From: Candidatus Brevundimonas phytovorans
Lineage (GTDB): Bacteria > Pseudomonadota > Alphaproteobacteria > Caulobacterales > Caulobacteraceae
NCBI GenBank assembly: GCA_029203145.1
Contig: CP119309.1
Coordinates: forward strand, 2,133,001-2,197,000
Direction of reading: 5' to 3'
Length of the DNA stretch: 64,000 nt
Shown piece after piece: positions 8,792-19,856 of this stretch (the stretch's first letter is position 1; each line of letters opens with the position of its first letter). A model generated the notes under the pieces. The model was not told where the DNA came from, searched no databases, and worked only from the letters and a program-made list of their open reading frames with translations. Made by a program: the position numbers and the translations under genes.

Positions 8792-11725
8792 TTAGAAGCT
8801 GCGGCCGACCCGGACAAAGCCACGACGGCCACGCATGTCGTAACCGTTCAATGCGGCCGTACCCACGCGCCAGGTGGAAGCGTCCGACGACGGCGGACGC
8901 TCGTCGAACAGGTTGTTCACGCCGATCTGGAAGGTCCAGTCTTCAAGAGCGTAGCGAACCGAGGCCGAGTGGTAGGTCGTGAACTCGTTCCACATCTTGT
9001 AGGCGACGTCCTGACCATACTTGGCCGAGAAGGCCGTACGATAGCCGTACTGATCATAGTCGGAACCCTTGCCGATAGCATCGACAGCGTAGTTCCAGGT
9101 CAAATCACCCGAACGCAGGGTCAGGCTCAGGTTGCCGGCGTACTGCGGTCCCGAGTAGTTGAAGGTGTTGCCGAGGTAGTCCTCGATCTCACCGCCCAGC
9201 GTGTTGGTGCGATCTTCCAGCTTCCAGGTGTTCTGAGTCTGGAAGGTCAGGTCGCCCCACGGCGTGTCGCGATCATAGCGCAGCGTCAGGTCGATGCCAC
9301 GGCTCCACTGCGTCGCAATGTTAACGTAGCTGTTGTTAACAGTGGTGATGTAGTTGGTGACGGGGTCGCGTTCAAACAGGCTGCAGAAGTCGGTGCGGCC
9401 ACGCAGGCAGTATTCGATGATGTTGTAAGCACCGAACTGCGAAACTTCGTTCTCGATTTCGATTTCGAAGTAATCGACGGCCACCGACAGCGAAGCGAAG
9501 CGCGGAGTCCAGACCACGCCCAGGCTGCGCGATTCGGCCGTTTCAGCTTCCAGGACGCCCTTGCCGCCGTTCGTGAAGATGGTCGCACTGGAACCACCGG
9601 TCTGGTCAGACGGAATGCCCAGCGCCTGGCATGCAGCGAGAACATTGGGATCAATGCTCGTGTTGCTGCCGTAGTCGTAGCACGGGTCGACAGACGACTG
9701 CGCGCCGTAGCCCGTCTGGTTGCCCAGGTACAGCTCATACAGCGCCGGGGCGCGGAAGGAGGTGCCGATCGAGCCACGGATGCGATACTCTGGCGTGATC
9801 TGCCAGTTCATACCGGCCTTCCAGGTCGAGTTCGTGCCATAGCTGTCGTAATCCGAAACGCGGCCCGACAAGTTCAGCGAGAGCGATTCAGCGAACGGCA
9901 GCGCCTTGAGCAGCGGCACGTCCAGTTCGGCGAAAGCTTCGCGGATATCGTCGGAACCAACCGTACGGCCGGCGCTGGTGTACAGTGCGATGTTGCGGTT
10001 AGCAGCCTGCTCGCCGGGCGTGTCGTCGATCTTCTCGTGACGGATCTGAGCACCGAAGGCAAAGCCGACATCGCCGGCGGGCATCGAGAACAGATTGTCC
10101 GTGCTGATGACGCCTTCGACATAAGCGTGGTCGTAGGTCGTGGTGTACTCTTCGTTGATGAAGAGGAAGTCGCGTTCAGCTTGCGTGTAGTTGCCAGCCA
10201 GCACGCGAGCGTCAGCCCACGGAATACCGTTCGGCAGGGCCGAGCAGTTGAAGTTCGAGACGTTACCGCCAACAGGGTTGTTGGTGCAGGCCACGTTCGG
10301 GCTGTTCAGAGCCAGGAAGCGGTCCAGATAGACGCGCGGGCCGTTGTCATAGACAGCGTCCGACAGCGAGTACTGGCCGTAGACATCCCAGTCAAAGTTA
10401 CGCCCGAACGCCGAGAACTGGCCACGAGCGCCGGCGACAGCGCGGTAGTAGTCAACAACCTGGTTCGAGCTGGATTCATACACGCCGACCGTCTGGACCG
10501 TGCGGCCGAAGGGGTTGTTCGGGTTCGAAATCGGCAGATTGTTCGGAACGCCGTTGACGGTGTTGCGCTGGGCGAAGCTCTGGAAGATCTGACCAACGCC
10601 GTTTTGCGAGGATTCACGACGGTTGTACATCAGCTCGGTGTAGAGCTCGATGTTGGGGGTCAGGTCATACCCGCCGAAGAAGGTCAAGGTCGCCCGTTCC
10701 GTCGGGCTGATGACGGTCGAACGATTCCACAGCTCCGATTCCGTCGGGGCGTAGAGGTAGGTGTTCTTGTCGGCGGAGTTGTTGAAGCGCGCCCAGTCAG
10801 CGTAGGGCGACGTATTACCCGGGGTGTTATAGTTGTAGGGGAAGGGCGACAGATCCTTGCGGACCAGGTTGCCGACGCCCGACACCGAGACATACTGGTT
10901 GGTGAAGTTCACGCACTTGTACTTACCCGTGCGGGGGTCGATGTAGTCGACGCGTTCGCCCGTAGCGGCGCTACGCAGGTTGTCCGCTTGGCAACCCGTG
11001 TCGTCACGATCCTCGCGGCGCAGAGCTTCGGCGCGATAATATTCTGCGCCCACGCTGAAGTAGCCGCGGTCAAATGTTTGACCGTAGCTGCCGTCAACAC
11101 GGTAGACTTCACCGCCATGTTCGAACGGCTGCGAGACGTAGGCGCTCATGTAGCCGCCATCCACATCGCGCTTGGTGATGATGTTGATGACGCCGGCGAC
11201 GGCGTCCGAACCGTACAGCGACGAAGCGCCGTCCTTCAGGATGTCGAAACGCTCGACAACCGACTGCGGGATCACGTTGAGGTCGAAAGCTTGAACCTGA
11301 CCGCGCGTGCCGGCCGGGCCTGCACGACGACCGTTGAGCAGCGTCAGGGTGCGCTGCGAGCCCAGGCCGCGCAGAGCGACCGATTGCGTGCCGCCGCCGC
11401 CAGCCGTGACATAGCCGGTCAGTTGGTCGTTGAGCTGGAACGAACCCGCCGCGAGCGACGACGACATCAGGGCGGTAGCAGCGTCTGCAGTGCCCTTCAG
11501 TTCGGCCTGCTCAGCAGTGATCACCTGAATCGGCTGGGTGCTCGTGAACTCGCTACGACGGATGCGCGAACCGGTCACAACCACTTCCGACACCGTCGTC
11601 GTTTGCGTGGTGGGCGCCGACTGGGCAGCGGCTTGCGTCGATTCTTGAGCCAGAGCAGGCGCGGCGACAGCCATCACCCCAGCCAAAATCGTGGTTCCGA
11701 ACAAATACTTGCGCTTCAAGTTCAT
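8792..11725 (-). CDS. TonB-dependent outer membrane receptor
   Basis: A 977-residue protein. A signal peptide (MNLKRKYLFG..., cleaved near APALAQ) is followed by a TonB-box-like segment SEVVVTGSRI, a plug domain with VALRGLGSQRTLTLLNGRRA and LKDGASSLYGSDAVAGVINI, and a 22-strand-type barrel ending in an aromatic residue (GFVRVGRSF). ATG 11725 was chosen over 11764 because the signal peptide starts there. The substrate is unknown; the convergent exported S9 peptidase suggests a peptide-containing ligand. No sigma/anti-sigma pair or TonB gene is next to it. Confidence 0.93.
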   Translation of the reverse strand: MNLKRKYLFGTTILAGVMAVAAPALAQESTQAAAQSAPTTQTTTVSEVVVTGSRIRRSEFTSTQPIQVITAEQAELKGTADAATALMSSSLAAGSFQLNDQLTGYVTAGGGGTQSVALRGLGSQRTLTLLNGRRAGPAGTRGQVQAFDLNVIPQSVVERFDILKDGASSLYGSDAVAGVINIITKRDVDGGYMSAYVSQPFEHGGEVYRVDGSYGQTFDRGYFSVGAEYYRAEALRREDRDDTGCQADNLRSAATGERVDYIDPRTGKYKCVNFTNQYVSVSGVGNLVRKDLSPFPYNYNTPGNTSPYADWARFNNSADKNTYLYAPTESELWNRSTVISPTERATLTFFGGYDLTPNIELYTELMYNRRESSQNGVGQIFQSFAQRNTVNGVPNNLPISNPNNPFGRTVQTVGVYESSSNQVVDYYRAVAGARGQFSAFGRNFDWDVYGQYSLSDAVYDNGPRVYLDRFLALNSPNVACTNNPVGGNVSNFNCSALPNGIPWADARVLAGNYTQAERDFLFINEEYTTTYDHAYVEGVISTDNLFSMPAGDVGFAFGAQIRHEKIDDTPGEQAANRNIALYTSAGRTVGSDDIREAFAELDVPLLKALPFAESLSLNLSGRVSDYDSYGTNSTWKAGMNWQITPEYRIRGSIGTSFRAPALYELYLGNQTGYGAQSSVDPCYDYGSNTSIDPNVLAACQALGIPSDQTGGSSATIFTNGGKGVLEAETAESRSLGVVWTPRFASLSVAVDYFEIEIENEVSQFGAYNIIEYCLRGRTDFCSLFERDPVTNYITTVNNSYVNIATQWSRGIDLTLRYDRDTPWGDLTFQTQNTWKLEDRTNTLGGEIEDYLGNTFNYSGPQYAGNLSLTLRSGDLTWNYAVDAIGKGSDYDQYGYRTAFSAKYGQDVAYKMWNEFTTYHSASVRYALEDWTFQIGVNNLFDERPPSSDASTWRVGTAALNGYDMRGRRGFVRVGRSF

Positions 11726-12064
11726 ATGAAGATCGCCCCCAACTCTTGATGAAAATTGCCGCAAATCAAATTTTGAATCTGCAGCTCCACCACCCGTCTA
11801 GCCAAATTTGCCCGCACCACAAGCTTTGTGACCTAAATCAGGCTACCCCGCGTCAGACCTGTAACAATCAGAACACAGTCCCGACACACAAGGCCGAGAG
11901 CCGTTCCACGATCGACGGTCATTCCCGGTACGATGCTCACAGCGCACAAATTGCGCAAAACTCGTCACGAAAAGATCGCTCTCGACAAAGAACGATCAGA
12001 CGGCGTGCTCCGAAATCCGACTGGAATGGGACGACCACGCCGTCCGTCGTCGGCGCGTGTCGCC
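11726..12064. other. Non-coding gap between the receptor and ftsA
   Basis: About 340 bp, less GC-rich than its surroundings. It should hold the receptor promoter and the end of the ftsQA transcript. No convincing gene, hairpin terminator or CtrA box was seen, nor any small open frame resembling a peptide precursor. Confidence 0.5.
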
Positions 12065-13390
12065 CTAGAGGTTGTCGCGCAGCCAGCCGGCGGCGCGGGC
12101 CACCATGCCGCCGCGGTGCACCTTGGGGGCGTCGGCGGCGGTGATCTGACGGGACATCAGCTTGCGGGCCGAGACCGCCTCACGCGGGCCGTAGGCGGCG
12201 CGCAGCAGGACGCCCGAGGCCGAGCAGAAGGCCGGGCCGGAGGCGGCGTCGGCCAGGTGGGGCGCGCGTTGCGGCTTGCCCAGGCGGACCGGGCGATCGA
12301 ACACGCGCACGGCCAGTTCGCGCACGCCGTTCAGCTGGCTGGCGCCGCCGGTCAGGACGATGCCCGCGCCCGGGTCCATGCCGACGCCGGCGTGTTTCAG
12401 CCGGTCGCGCAGCAGCTCAAGGGTTTCCTCGACGCGCGGGGCGATGACGGTCTTGAGCATGGCGCGCGGGACGATGACGGGACCGGCGGACGGATCCTCG
12501 CCGCGCGGCGGGGCCTCCAGCATCTCACGGTCTTCGTTGGCCGAAGCCATGGCCGAGCCGTGCAGGGTCTTCAGGCGCTCGGCGCCGACCTTGGACGTCG
12601 ACAGGCCGCGCGCGATGTCGGCGGTGACGTGATCGCCGCCGACGTTGAGGCTTTCGATGTGCAACAGGCTGCGCCCGCCCCAGACCGCCGCCGAGGTCGA
12701 GCCGCCGCCCATGTCGATGCAGACGCTGCCCAGCTCCATCTCGTCCTCTTCCAGCGCGGCGAGCGATGAGACGACGGGGGCGGCGGCGACGCCTTGCAGA
12801 TCAAGGTGAGCCAGTTCGAGGCAGTGGCTGAGCGCGCCGAAGGAGCCTTCGGACATGGAGACGACGAGCAGGTCGAGGCCCAGCGAGCCGCCGCGCATCG
12901 CGCGCGGGTCATGGACGCCGCGCGCCCCGTCCACCGACCAGGCGATGGGCAGGACGTGGATCGGGCGACGGTTGGGCAGACGGATCTGGGCCAGGGCCAT
13001 GCCGATGGCGCGGGCCAGGTCGCCGTCGCTGATCGGATGGGCGCCCAGCGAGACGCGGGCCTGAACCCGGTGGCTGGCCATCTGGCCGATGGCCGTGGTG
13101 ACGATGACGCCGGAGACGGGCGAGCCGGCGGCGCGCTCGGCGCGCTCAACCGCGTGACCGATGGCCTGAGCGGCCTCGTCCATATTGACGATGGCCCCGC
13201 CGCGAACGCCGCGCGACTGGACGTGGCTGGCGCCCGCAACGCGGATGGTGCGGTCGGCGTGGCGCACGCCCTCAGGCTTCATGATGAAGCAGGCGACCTT
13301 GGACTGGCCCAGGTCGAGCGCGGCCACGGCCGGAGCGCGCGGGGCGCCCTTGGCTTGATCCGTGTTCGTGTCTCGGCTGCGTCCGGCCAT
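12065..13390 (-). CDS. ftsA: Cell division protein FtsA
   Basis: Actin-like ATPase that tethers FtsZ to the membrane. The 441-residue protein has the phosphate-1 motif ALDLGQSKVACFI, the SHUT/FtsA region, CIDMGGGSTSAAVW as phosphate-2, VLTGGASQLNG as the adenosine motif, and a C-terminal amphipathic helix (MVARAAGWLRDNL) for membrane binding. It lies 25 bp after ftsQ. Unusually, the next minus-strand gene is a TonB-dependent receptor, with ftsZ nearly 6 kb away. Confidence 0.97.
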   Translation of the reverse strand: MAGRSRDTNTDQAKGAPRAPAVAALDLGQSKVACFIMKPEGVRHADRTIRVAGASHVQSRGVRGGAIVNMDEAAQAIGHAVERAERAAGSPVSGVIVTTAIGQMASHRVQARVSLGAHPISDGDLARAIGMALAQIRLPNRRPIHVLPIAWSVDGARGVHDPRAMRGGSLGLDLLVVSMSEGSFGALSHCLELAHLDLQGVAAAPVVSSLAALEEDEMELGSVCIDMGGGSTSAAVWGGRSLLHIESLNVGGDHVTADIARGLSTSKVGAERLKTLHGSAMASANEDREMLEAPPRGEDPSAGPVIVPRAMLKTVIAPRVEETLELLRDRLKHAGVGMDPGAGIVLTGGASQLNGVRELAVRVFDRPVRLGKPQRAPHLADAASGPAFCSASGVLLRAAYGPREAVSARKLMSRQITAADAPKVHRGGMVARAAGWLRDNL

Positions 13391-13415
13391 GATGATCGTG
13401 TCCTGGGTATTCGGT

Positions 13416-14276
13416 TCAGACGGCGCCTTCGGAGGGCCGGACGGCGACCTCCTCGGGCGTACGGAGATCGACGCGGGCGAAGCCCAGGTCGAGAAGGCGT
13501 TCGCGCTGGTCCAGCGCGTCGAGGCGGATCAGGGCGCTGTCCTGATCGACGGCGGGCAGCTGGATCAGGCTGCCGTCCTTGAGGCGCAGGTCCCAGCGGC
13601 GCTCGTCCACGCGGACCAGGGCCTCGATGCGGGCCATCAGGCGCGGGCGCTGGGCCAGCAGCGGCAGGATTTCAGACGCGGTCTGATCGGCGCCCTTGCC
13701 CACCACCAGCGGCAGCTTGGGATAGCGGCCCGCGTCGGCGCCCTGGATTACCTGGCCCCGGCTGTCGATGACATAGGCGTGGCCGCCGGTCTGCCAGACG
13801 GCCAGGCGGTCGTGTTCCTTGACGTCGACGATCAGGGTGTCGGGCAGCAGGCGCACCACGCGCGCCTCCTTGACCCAGCCCACGGCCTGCACCCGGTCGC
13901 GCACGGCGTTCAGGTCGAGGCTGACGATGGGCTGGTCGGCGCTGACGCCGACAGCCTGCTGGATCGCGGCGCGGGCCTCGGGCGAGGCGCCGGTGACGTG
14001 GACCTGCTTGACCTTCAGCCCCATGCCCGAGGTGACGCTGTCGAACTTATGAGAGACGGAATTGGAGATGCGCTCGGCGCGCGCGCCGGTGGCCAGGACC
14101 CCGCCCAGCACCACGACGCCCGCCACGATGGAGATCAGGACGGCGCGCGGCGAGAGGTCGAGCCGACCGATGGCGGCGACCTTGCCCGGCGTGGCCGAAG
14201 CGTTGCGGGAGCCCTTTTGCGGCCCCTTGCCCTTGGCCGAACCCTGTCGCCGACCGCCACGCACTACCGCGGGCAT
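13416..14276 (-). CDS. ftsQ: Cell division protein FtsQ
   Basis: Bitopic divisome protein linking early and late division proteins (FtsQLB). The 286-residue protein has a basic cytoplasmic N-terminus, one membrane segment (AVLISIVAGVVVLGGVLAT), a POTRA domain (VKQVHVTGAS, then VKEARVVRLLPDTLIVDVKE) and the FtsQ beta domain. ATG 14276 has GGAGG seven bases upstream and is preferred to the GTG at 14297. It overlaps ddl by 13 bp. Confidence 0.93.
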   Translation of the reverse strand: MPAVVRGGRRQGSAKGKGPQKGSRNASATPGKVAAIGRLDLSPRAVLISIVAGVVVLGGVLATGARAERISNSVSHKFDSVTSGMGLKVKQVHVTGASPEARAAIQQAVGVSADQPIVSLDLNAVRDRVQAVGWVKEARVVRLLPDTLIVDVKEHDRLAVWQTGGHAYVIDSRGQVIQGADAGRYPKLPLVVGKGADQTASEILPLLAQRPRLMARIEALVRVDERRWDLRLKDGSLIQLPAVDQDSALIRLDALDQRERLLDLGFARVDLRTPEEVAVRPSEGAV

Positions 14277-15199
14277 GAGGCGTCCTCCACCATCCACCGA
14301 ACCAGATCACGATACGCCATCCCGACATAGGCCGCCTGCTCGGGACTGAGCGAGGTCGGCGTCATGCCGGGCTGGGTGTTGACCTCCAGAAGAACGAGAA
14401 CGTCGTTAACATCGTCATAACGGAAGTCGGATCGGGACACGCCGCGGCAGCCCATGGCCGTGTGGGCCAGCTCGGACTGACGCAGGGCCTTGTCGAAGAC
14501 ATGGGCGGGCAGTTCGGCGGGCAGGACGTGCTTGGAGCCGCCCGGCGCATACTTGGCTTCGTAGTCGTAGAAGCCCTTGGTCGGGGTGATGTCGGTGACG
14601 GTCAGGGCGCGCGGGCCGGCCGCCTCGCCCAGAACCGTGACGGCCAGCTCCTTGCCCGCGATGAAGGGCTCGACCATGACCAGATCGCCATAGGTCCAGC
14701 TGTCGTCGCCGACGATGGCGCAGGGCGCGTCGCCAGGCTGGATGACATAGACGCCGACCGAGGAGCCCTCGGCGTTGGGCTTGATGACATAGGGAGGCGC
14801 GATGACGTGGCCCGCGGCCACCGCCATGCGGTCGAACAGGCCGCCGCCGGGGACAACGACGCCCGCCGCGCGCAGCACGGCCTTGGACTTGTCCTTGTCC
14901 ATCGCCAGGGCCGAGGCCAGGACGCCGGAGTGGGTGTAGGGGATCTTCAGCGTTTCCAGCACGCCCTGAACACAGCCGTCCTCGCCCCATTCGCCGTGCA
15001 GGGCGTTGAAGACGACATCGGGTTTCAGGGCCGTCAGCACCTGGGCCAGATCGCGACCGGCGTCGACGCGCGTGACCTTGGCCACCTGCCCTTCCAGGGC
15101 GTCGGCGCAACCGCGACCGGAGGACAGCGAGACCTCGCGTTCCGACGACAGGCCGCCCATCAGGACAGCGACATGAAGGGTGTTCAGGGGCGCGCGCAT
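14264..15199 (-). CDS. ddl: D-alanine--D-alanine ligase
   Basis: ATP-grasp enzyme joining two D-Ala to give the dipeptide used by MurF. The 311-residue protein shows the N-terminal VLMGGLSSEREVSLSSG, HGEWGEDGCVQGVLE, YVIKPNAEGSSVGV and the C-terminal metal site LLEVNTQPGMTPTSL. It lies in the middle dcw block, in the murC-murB-ddl-ftsQ-ftsA order expected for alphaproteobacteria. A repeat-filled gap separates it from murB. Confidence 0.96.
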   Translation of the reverse strand: MRAPLNTLHVAVLMGGLSSEREVSLSSGRGCADALEGQVAKVTRVDAGRDLAQVLTALKPDVVFNALHGEWGEDGCVQGVLETLKIPYTHSGVLASALAMDKDKSKAVLRAAGVVVPGGGLFDRMAVAAGHVIAPPYVIKPNAEGSSVGVYVIQPGDAPCAIVGDDSWTYGDLVMVEPFIAGKELAVTVLGEAAGPRALTVTDITPTKGFYDYEAKYAPGGSKHVLPAELPAHVFDKALRQSELAHTAMGCRGVSRSDFRYDDVNDVLVLLEVNTQPGMTPTSLSPEQAAYVGMAYRDLVRWMVEDASCPR

Positions 15200-15291
15200 G
15201 GGACGATCCGACTACTAGCCCGCCCCTATGCCCTGAATACGGTTAACCGGTTGGAAACGATAGCGGGTCGGGAGGGGAATTCGTCACGTCT

Positions 15292-15420
15292 TTCCTCCCC
15301 ATTTCATGGGGAGGTGGCGCGGCGCGATAGCGACGTGACGGAGGGGGCGGCTCGACGGCAGACGCTTGCGTCGCCCCCTCCACCACTTCGTGGCCCCCCT
15401 CCCCATAGAATGGGGAGGAA
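15292..15420. repeat. Intergenic hairpin repeat, family B
   Basis: Bounded by CCTCCCCATTTCATGGGGAGG and its mirror-like CCTCCCCATAGAATGGGGAGG hairpins, with GGAGGGGGCG and CGCCCCCTCC arms inside. Other copies lie at 19621, 23192, 31773, 33327 and 34613. It sits between murB and ddl, where it could stop or attenuate the dcw transcript or protect its mRNA ends. Confidence 0.82.
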
Positions 15421-15428
15421 AGGCCGCG

Positions 15429-16334
15429 TCAGGCCTTGCGCCCGATGCGCTTGATTTCCCAGTCCAGCTGGACGCCGGTCTTGGCCAGGACGTCGGCGCG
15501 GACGGCCTCGCCCAGGGCTTCGATGTCAGCGGCGGTGGCTTCGCCCGGGTTGATCATGAAGTTGGAGTGCAGCTCGCTGAACTTGGCCCCTCCTCCGGTC
15601 TCGGCGCGCAGCTTGCCGCGCCAGCCGGCCTCGTCGACCAGCTTCCACGAGGAATGGCCTTCGGGGTTCTTGAAGGTCGAGCCGCCGGTCTTTTCGCGGA
15701 TCGGCTGGGTGGTCTCGCGGCGGCTGGTGATCTCGTGGATGCGGGCGGCGACGGCCTCGGGCGCGTCGGGCGTGCCGCGATAGGTGGCCTCCATCCAGAT
15801 GACCCCCGCCGGGGCGTTGGAATGGCGGTAGGTGTAGCCGAAGTCGGCCAGCGCCAGCTCGATCCGCTCTCCCTGTCGCGTCAGACCCCAGGCCGAGACC
15901 AGAACGTCCTTCGTCTCCGAACCATAGCAGCCGGCGTTCATGGTCAGGGCGCCGCCGATAGTGCCGGGAATGCCGGCGTAGAACTCCAGCCCGGCGATGC
16001 CCGCCTTGGCCGAGGCCTTGGCCACCATCGAGTCCAGCGCGCCCGCGCCCGCCGTGACAGTGTCGCCGTCGGTCGTGATGGCGGCGAACGCCCGGCCCGC
16101 CAGACGGATGACCACGCCCTCGACCCCGCCGTCGCGCACGATCAGGTTGGAGCCGACGCCGATGATGGTGACGGGCACGGTTTCCGGCAGGGCCTTGAGG
16201 AAGTCGGCCAAGTCGTCAGCGTCCGCCGGGATGAACAGGGCGTCCGCCGCCCCGCCGACGCGGAACCAGGTGTAGGGCCCCAGCGGCTCGTTCAGCAGCA
16301 GCTTGCCGCGCACGGTCGGGAGAGTGATGGTCAA
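15429..16334 (-). CDS. murB: UDP-N-acetylenolpyruvoylglucosamine reductase
   Basis: FAD enzyme reducing enolpyruvyl-UDP-GlcNAc to UDP-MurNAc. The 301-residue protein has [47 protein letters not shown] and the catalytic region [21 protein letters not shown]. The chosen start is a TTG at 16334, which overlaps the stop of the upstream gene (TTGA) and has GGGAG six bases upstream. Longer starts would add residues with no counterpart in the family. Confidence 0.94.
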   Translation of the reverse strand: MTITLPTVRGKLLLNEPLGPYTWFRVGGAADALFIPADADDLADFLKALPETVPVTIIGVGSNLIVRDGGVEGVVIRLAGRAFAAITTDGDTVTAGAGALDSMVAKASAKAGIAGLEFYAGIPGTIGGALTMNAGCYGSETKDVLVSAWGLTRQGERIELALADFGYTYRHSNAPAGVIWMEATYRGTPDAPEAVAARIHEITSRRETTQPIREKTGGSTFKNPEGHSSWKLVDEAGWRGKLRAETGGGAKFSELHSNFMINPGEATAADIEALGEAVRADVLAKTGVQLDWEIKRIGRKA

Positions 16335-16804
16335 GGGCGGCTCCCGTTGAAGAAGTGTTGGATTTCCAGCGCGCGCGCAACATTCCGCTCGGCTTGCCGA
16401 CGGCCCCATTCAGCATTGAGTTGGGCCATCAATCGAAGCTGCATCAGTCCACCGTCGTTCTGGAGTTGCGTTGCAGCTGCTCGCGCTTCGTCAATCGAAG
16501 GAAGGACGAAGTCCTGAGGCTCGATGGCCGGCGCGTCGGACGACAAGTCCTCAGCCGCCAGTCGCCCGGTGACTTGCACAAACACCTGCTCCATTACCGC
16601 GTCCGCGTCGGCGCTGCGCGCAAGGACATCTGTCACGCCCTTCTCGCTGTAGGTGAGCAAAAAGGTGCCGCCTTCCAGTTCGATCCGGAGTCCCCCTCGA
16701 TCAGGGCCGCCGCAGTCGGGAAGCAATTCCGCCCTGGCCTCGATGACCGCGGCTAGCCGTCGCATCTCAGCGCAAAAATCAGGCAGCGACGGCGCGTCGA
16801 TCAA
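16331..16804 (-). CDS. Imm63-like small protein between murC and murB
   Basis: A 157-residue soluble protein with no role in wall synthesis that I recognise. The segment [12 protein letters not shown]...[10 protein letters not shown] and the C-terminal [17 protein letters not shown] resemble the Imm63 immunity-protein pattern (E/K-G, then F-x2-VT, then a Q-x-L-x3-W helix). That match is from memory and tentative. It starts with TTG overlapping the murC stop (TTGA), and its own stop overlaps the murB TTG, so all three genes are translationally coupled. No toxin gene is adjacent. Confidence 0.6.
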   Translation of the reverse strand: MIDAPSLPDFCAEMRRLAAVIEARAELLPDCGGPDRGGLRIELEGGTFLLTYSEKGVTDVLARSADADAVMEQVFVQVTGRLAAEDLSSDAPAIEPQDFVLPSIDEARAAATQLQNDGGLMQLRLMAQLNAEWGRRQAERNVARALEIQHFFNGSRP

Positions 16805-18246
16805 CCCAGCGCCTCGAGTTGCGCCGGCAGGGCGTAGGCCCAGCTGGTGATGTCGCCGGCGCCCAGAAGGACGACCAGATCGCCCGGCCTGGCTTCATCC
16901 TTGATGACGCGCGGCAGGACGGCGGCGTTTTCCAGGGCTGAGACATTACGGTGGCCATAGCGGCGGATGCCGTCGGCCAGGGCGTGCTTGTCGACGCCCT
17001 CGATCGGCTGCTCGCCCGCCGGATAGACATCGGCGACCAGAACGCTGTCGGCGTCGGCGAAGCAGGTGGAGAAATCCTCCATCAGGTCGCGCAGGCGGGT
17101 ATAGCGGTGCGGCTGGACCACGGCGATAACGCGGCCCGGGTTCTCGGCGGACTGGACCACCTGACGGGCGGCTTTCAGCACGGCGGCGATCTCGACCGGG
17201 TGGTGGCCATAGTCGTCGATGACGCGCACGCCGCCAACCACGCCCGTGGTGGTGAAGCGGCGCTTGACCCCGCCGAAGCCGGCCAGACCGGCGCGCAGGG
17301 CGTCGTCGTCCACGCCCAGTTCACGGGCCACCGCGATGGCGGCCAGGGAGTTGGAGACATTGTGCCAGCCGGCCATGGGCAGATAGAGGCCCTCGATCCG
17401 CGTCGGCTCGTCCAGCGCGGCCAGACCCTGGCCCTGCACCACCACGTCGAAGCGGGCGCCGTCGGGCGACATCTGCACGTTCTCGGCGCGGACCATGGCC
17501 TGCGGGTTCAGGCCATAGGTGACCAGGCGGCGGTTATCGATCTGGGCCGCCAGCTTCTGCACTTCCGGGTGGTCCAGGCAGACCACGCCGAAGCCGTAGA
17601 AGGGAATGTCCTCGATGAAGTCGCAGAAGGCCTTCTTGACCGCGTCGAAGTCGCCGTAGTGGTCCAGGTGTTCCGGGTCGATATTGGTTATGATGGCCAC
17701 GGTGCATTTCAGGCGCAGGAAGCTGCCGTCGCTCTCGTCGGCCTCGACCACGATCCAGTCGCCCTCGCCCACCTTGGCGTTGGTGCCGTAGGCGTTGATG
17801 ATGCCGCCGTTGACCACGGTGGGGTCCAGACCCGCCGCGTCCAGCAGGGCCGCGACCATCGAGGTCGTCGTGGTCTTGCCGTGGGTGCCGCCGACGCCGA
17901 TCGAGAATTGCAGACGCATCAGCTCGGCCAGCATCTCGGCCCGGCGCACCAGGGGAATCCGGCGCTCGCGCGCGGCGACCAGCTCAGGGTTGGTCGCCTT
18001 GACCGCCGTGGAATAGACCACCGCCGAGACGCCCTCGGTCACATGGGCCGCGTCATGGCCGATGTAGATGCGGGCGCCCAGACGCTCCAGCCGCTCGGTG
18101 TTGGCGCTGGCCTTGGCGTCCGAACCGGACACCTGATAGCCGATCTTCAGCATGATTTCGGCGATGCCGCTCATGCCGATGCCGCCGATGCCGACGAAGT
18201 GGACAGGCCCAAGGGCGAACGGGACGGGGCGGAGGCGTGCGATCAT
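16801..18246 (-). CDS. murC: UDP-N-acetylmuramate--L-alanine ligase
   Basis: ATP-dependent ligase adding L-Ala to UDP-MurNAc. The 481-residue protein has the N-terminal [17 protein letters not shown], the ATP site [39 protein letters not shown] and [17 protein letters not shown] 18246 ([14 protein letters not shown]) was chosen over 18285 because it matches the family N-terminus. It heads the middle dcw block, with ccrM diverging across a repeat-filled gap. Confidence 0.96.
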   Translation of the reverse strand: MIARLRPVPFALGPVHFVGIGGIGMSGIAEIMLKIGYQVSGSDAKASANTERLERLGARIYIGHDAAHVTEGVSAVVYSTAVKATNPELVAARERRIPLVRRAEMLAELMRLQFSIGVGGTHGKTTTTSMVAALLDAAGLDPTVVNGGIINAYGTNAKVGEGDWIVVEADESDGSFLRLKCTVAIITNIDPEHLDHYGDFDAVKKAFCDFIEDIPFYGFGVVCLDHPEVQKLAAQIDNRRLVTYGLNPQAMVRAENVQMSPDGARFDVVVQGQGLAALDEPTRIEGLYLPMAGWHNVSNSLAAIAVARELGVDDDALRAGLAGFGGVKRRFTTTGVVGGVRVIDDYGHHPVEIAAVLKAARQVVQSAENPGRVIAVVQPHRYTRLRDLMEDFSTCFADADSVLVADVYPAGEQPIEGVDKHALADGIRRYGHRNVSALENAAVLPRVIKDEARPGDLVVLLGAGDITSWAYALPAQLEALG

Positions 18247-18290
18247 CCTGGCGTCATAGCTCAGACGGGATGCGATTTGCACCATCTTTG

Positions 18291-18438
18291 CCTTCTCCCC
18301 TTGCGGGAGAAGGTGGCCGAGCAGAGCGAGGTCGGATGAGGGGTCACGCTGCGCTTCGACCGTCCGCCTTCATCCGCCGTCGCGAGACCCCTCATCCGTC
18401 AGGCTTCGCCTGCCACCTTCTCCCGCAAGGGGACAAGG
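18291..18438. repeat. Intergenic hairpin repeat, family A
   Basis: CCTTCTCCC...GGGAGAAGG hairpin at 18291-18312, inverted arms with GGATGAGGGG and CCCCTCATCC, and a closing half-degenerate copy to 18438. It lies between divergent murC and ccrM, so it shares space with their promoters. Confidence 0.8.
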
Positions 18439-18468
18439 ATTTCTCCATTTGTCGGGATCTTAAGTTTG

Positions 18469-19611
<1,143 letters not shown>

Positions 19612-19620
19612 GCGAGGCTT

Positions 19621-19773
19621 CTCCTCCCCATTTCATGGGGAGGTGGCGCGCGGCGCAGCGACGTGACGGAGGGGGCGTCTCCACGTCAGATGCCTGCGCC
19701 GCCCCCTCCACCACTCGGCTGCTACGCGCCGCCCTTCGGGCCGTGGTCCCCCTCCCCATGGAATGGGGAGGAA
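19621..19773. repeat. Intergenic hairpin repeat, family B
   Basis: Starts with CTCCCCATTTCATGGGGAG and ends with CTCCCCATGGAATGGGGAG hairpins, with internal GGAGGGGGCG and CGCCCCCTCC arms. It follows ccrM directly (stop at 19611). Confidence 0.82.
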
Positions 19774-19856
19774 AGTTGTCCGGCCAAGCTGGAACCGCCG
19801 TTCATTGACCTGTGTTGAGGACTTCAGTGCGCCATCGGGGGCGCTGGAGTCCGATC

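Noticed and set aside
6528..11725. Lasso-peptide isopeptidase and receptor (lasso peptide uptake) explanation for the S9 peptidase/receptor pair
   Set aside because: Such pairs do exist in Caulobacterales, but no precursor, B/C synthetase genes or small peptide frame occurs here, and the peptidase looks like a generic S9 enzyme.
8696..11749. A 1017-codon open frame opposite the TonB-dependent receptor
   Set aside because: Val/Arg/Gln-rich low-information sequence that mirrors the receptor codons; no domain is recognisable.
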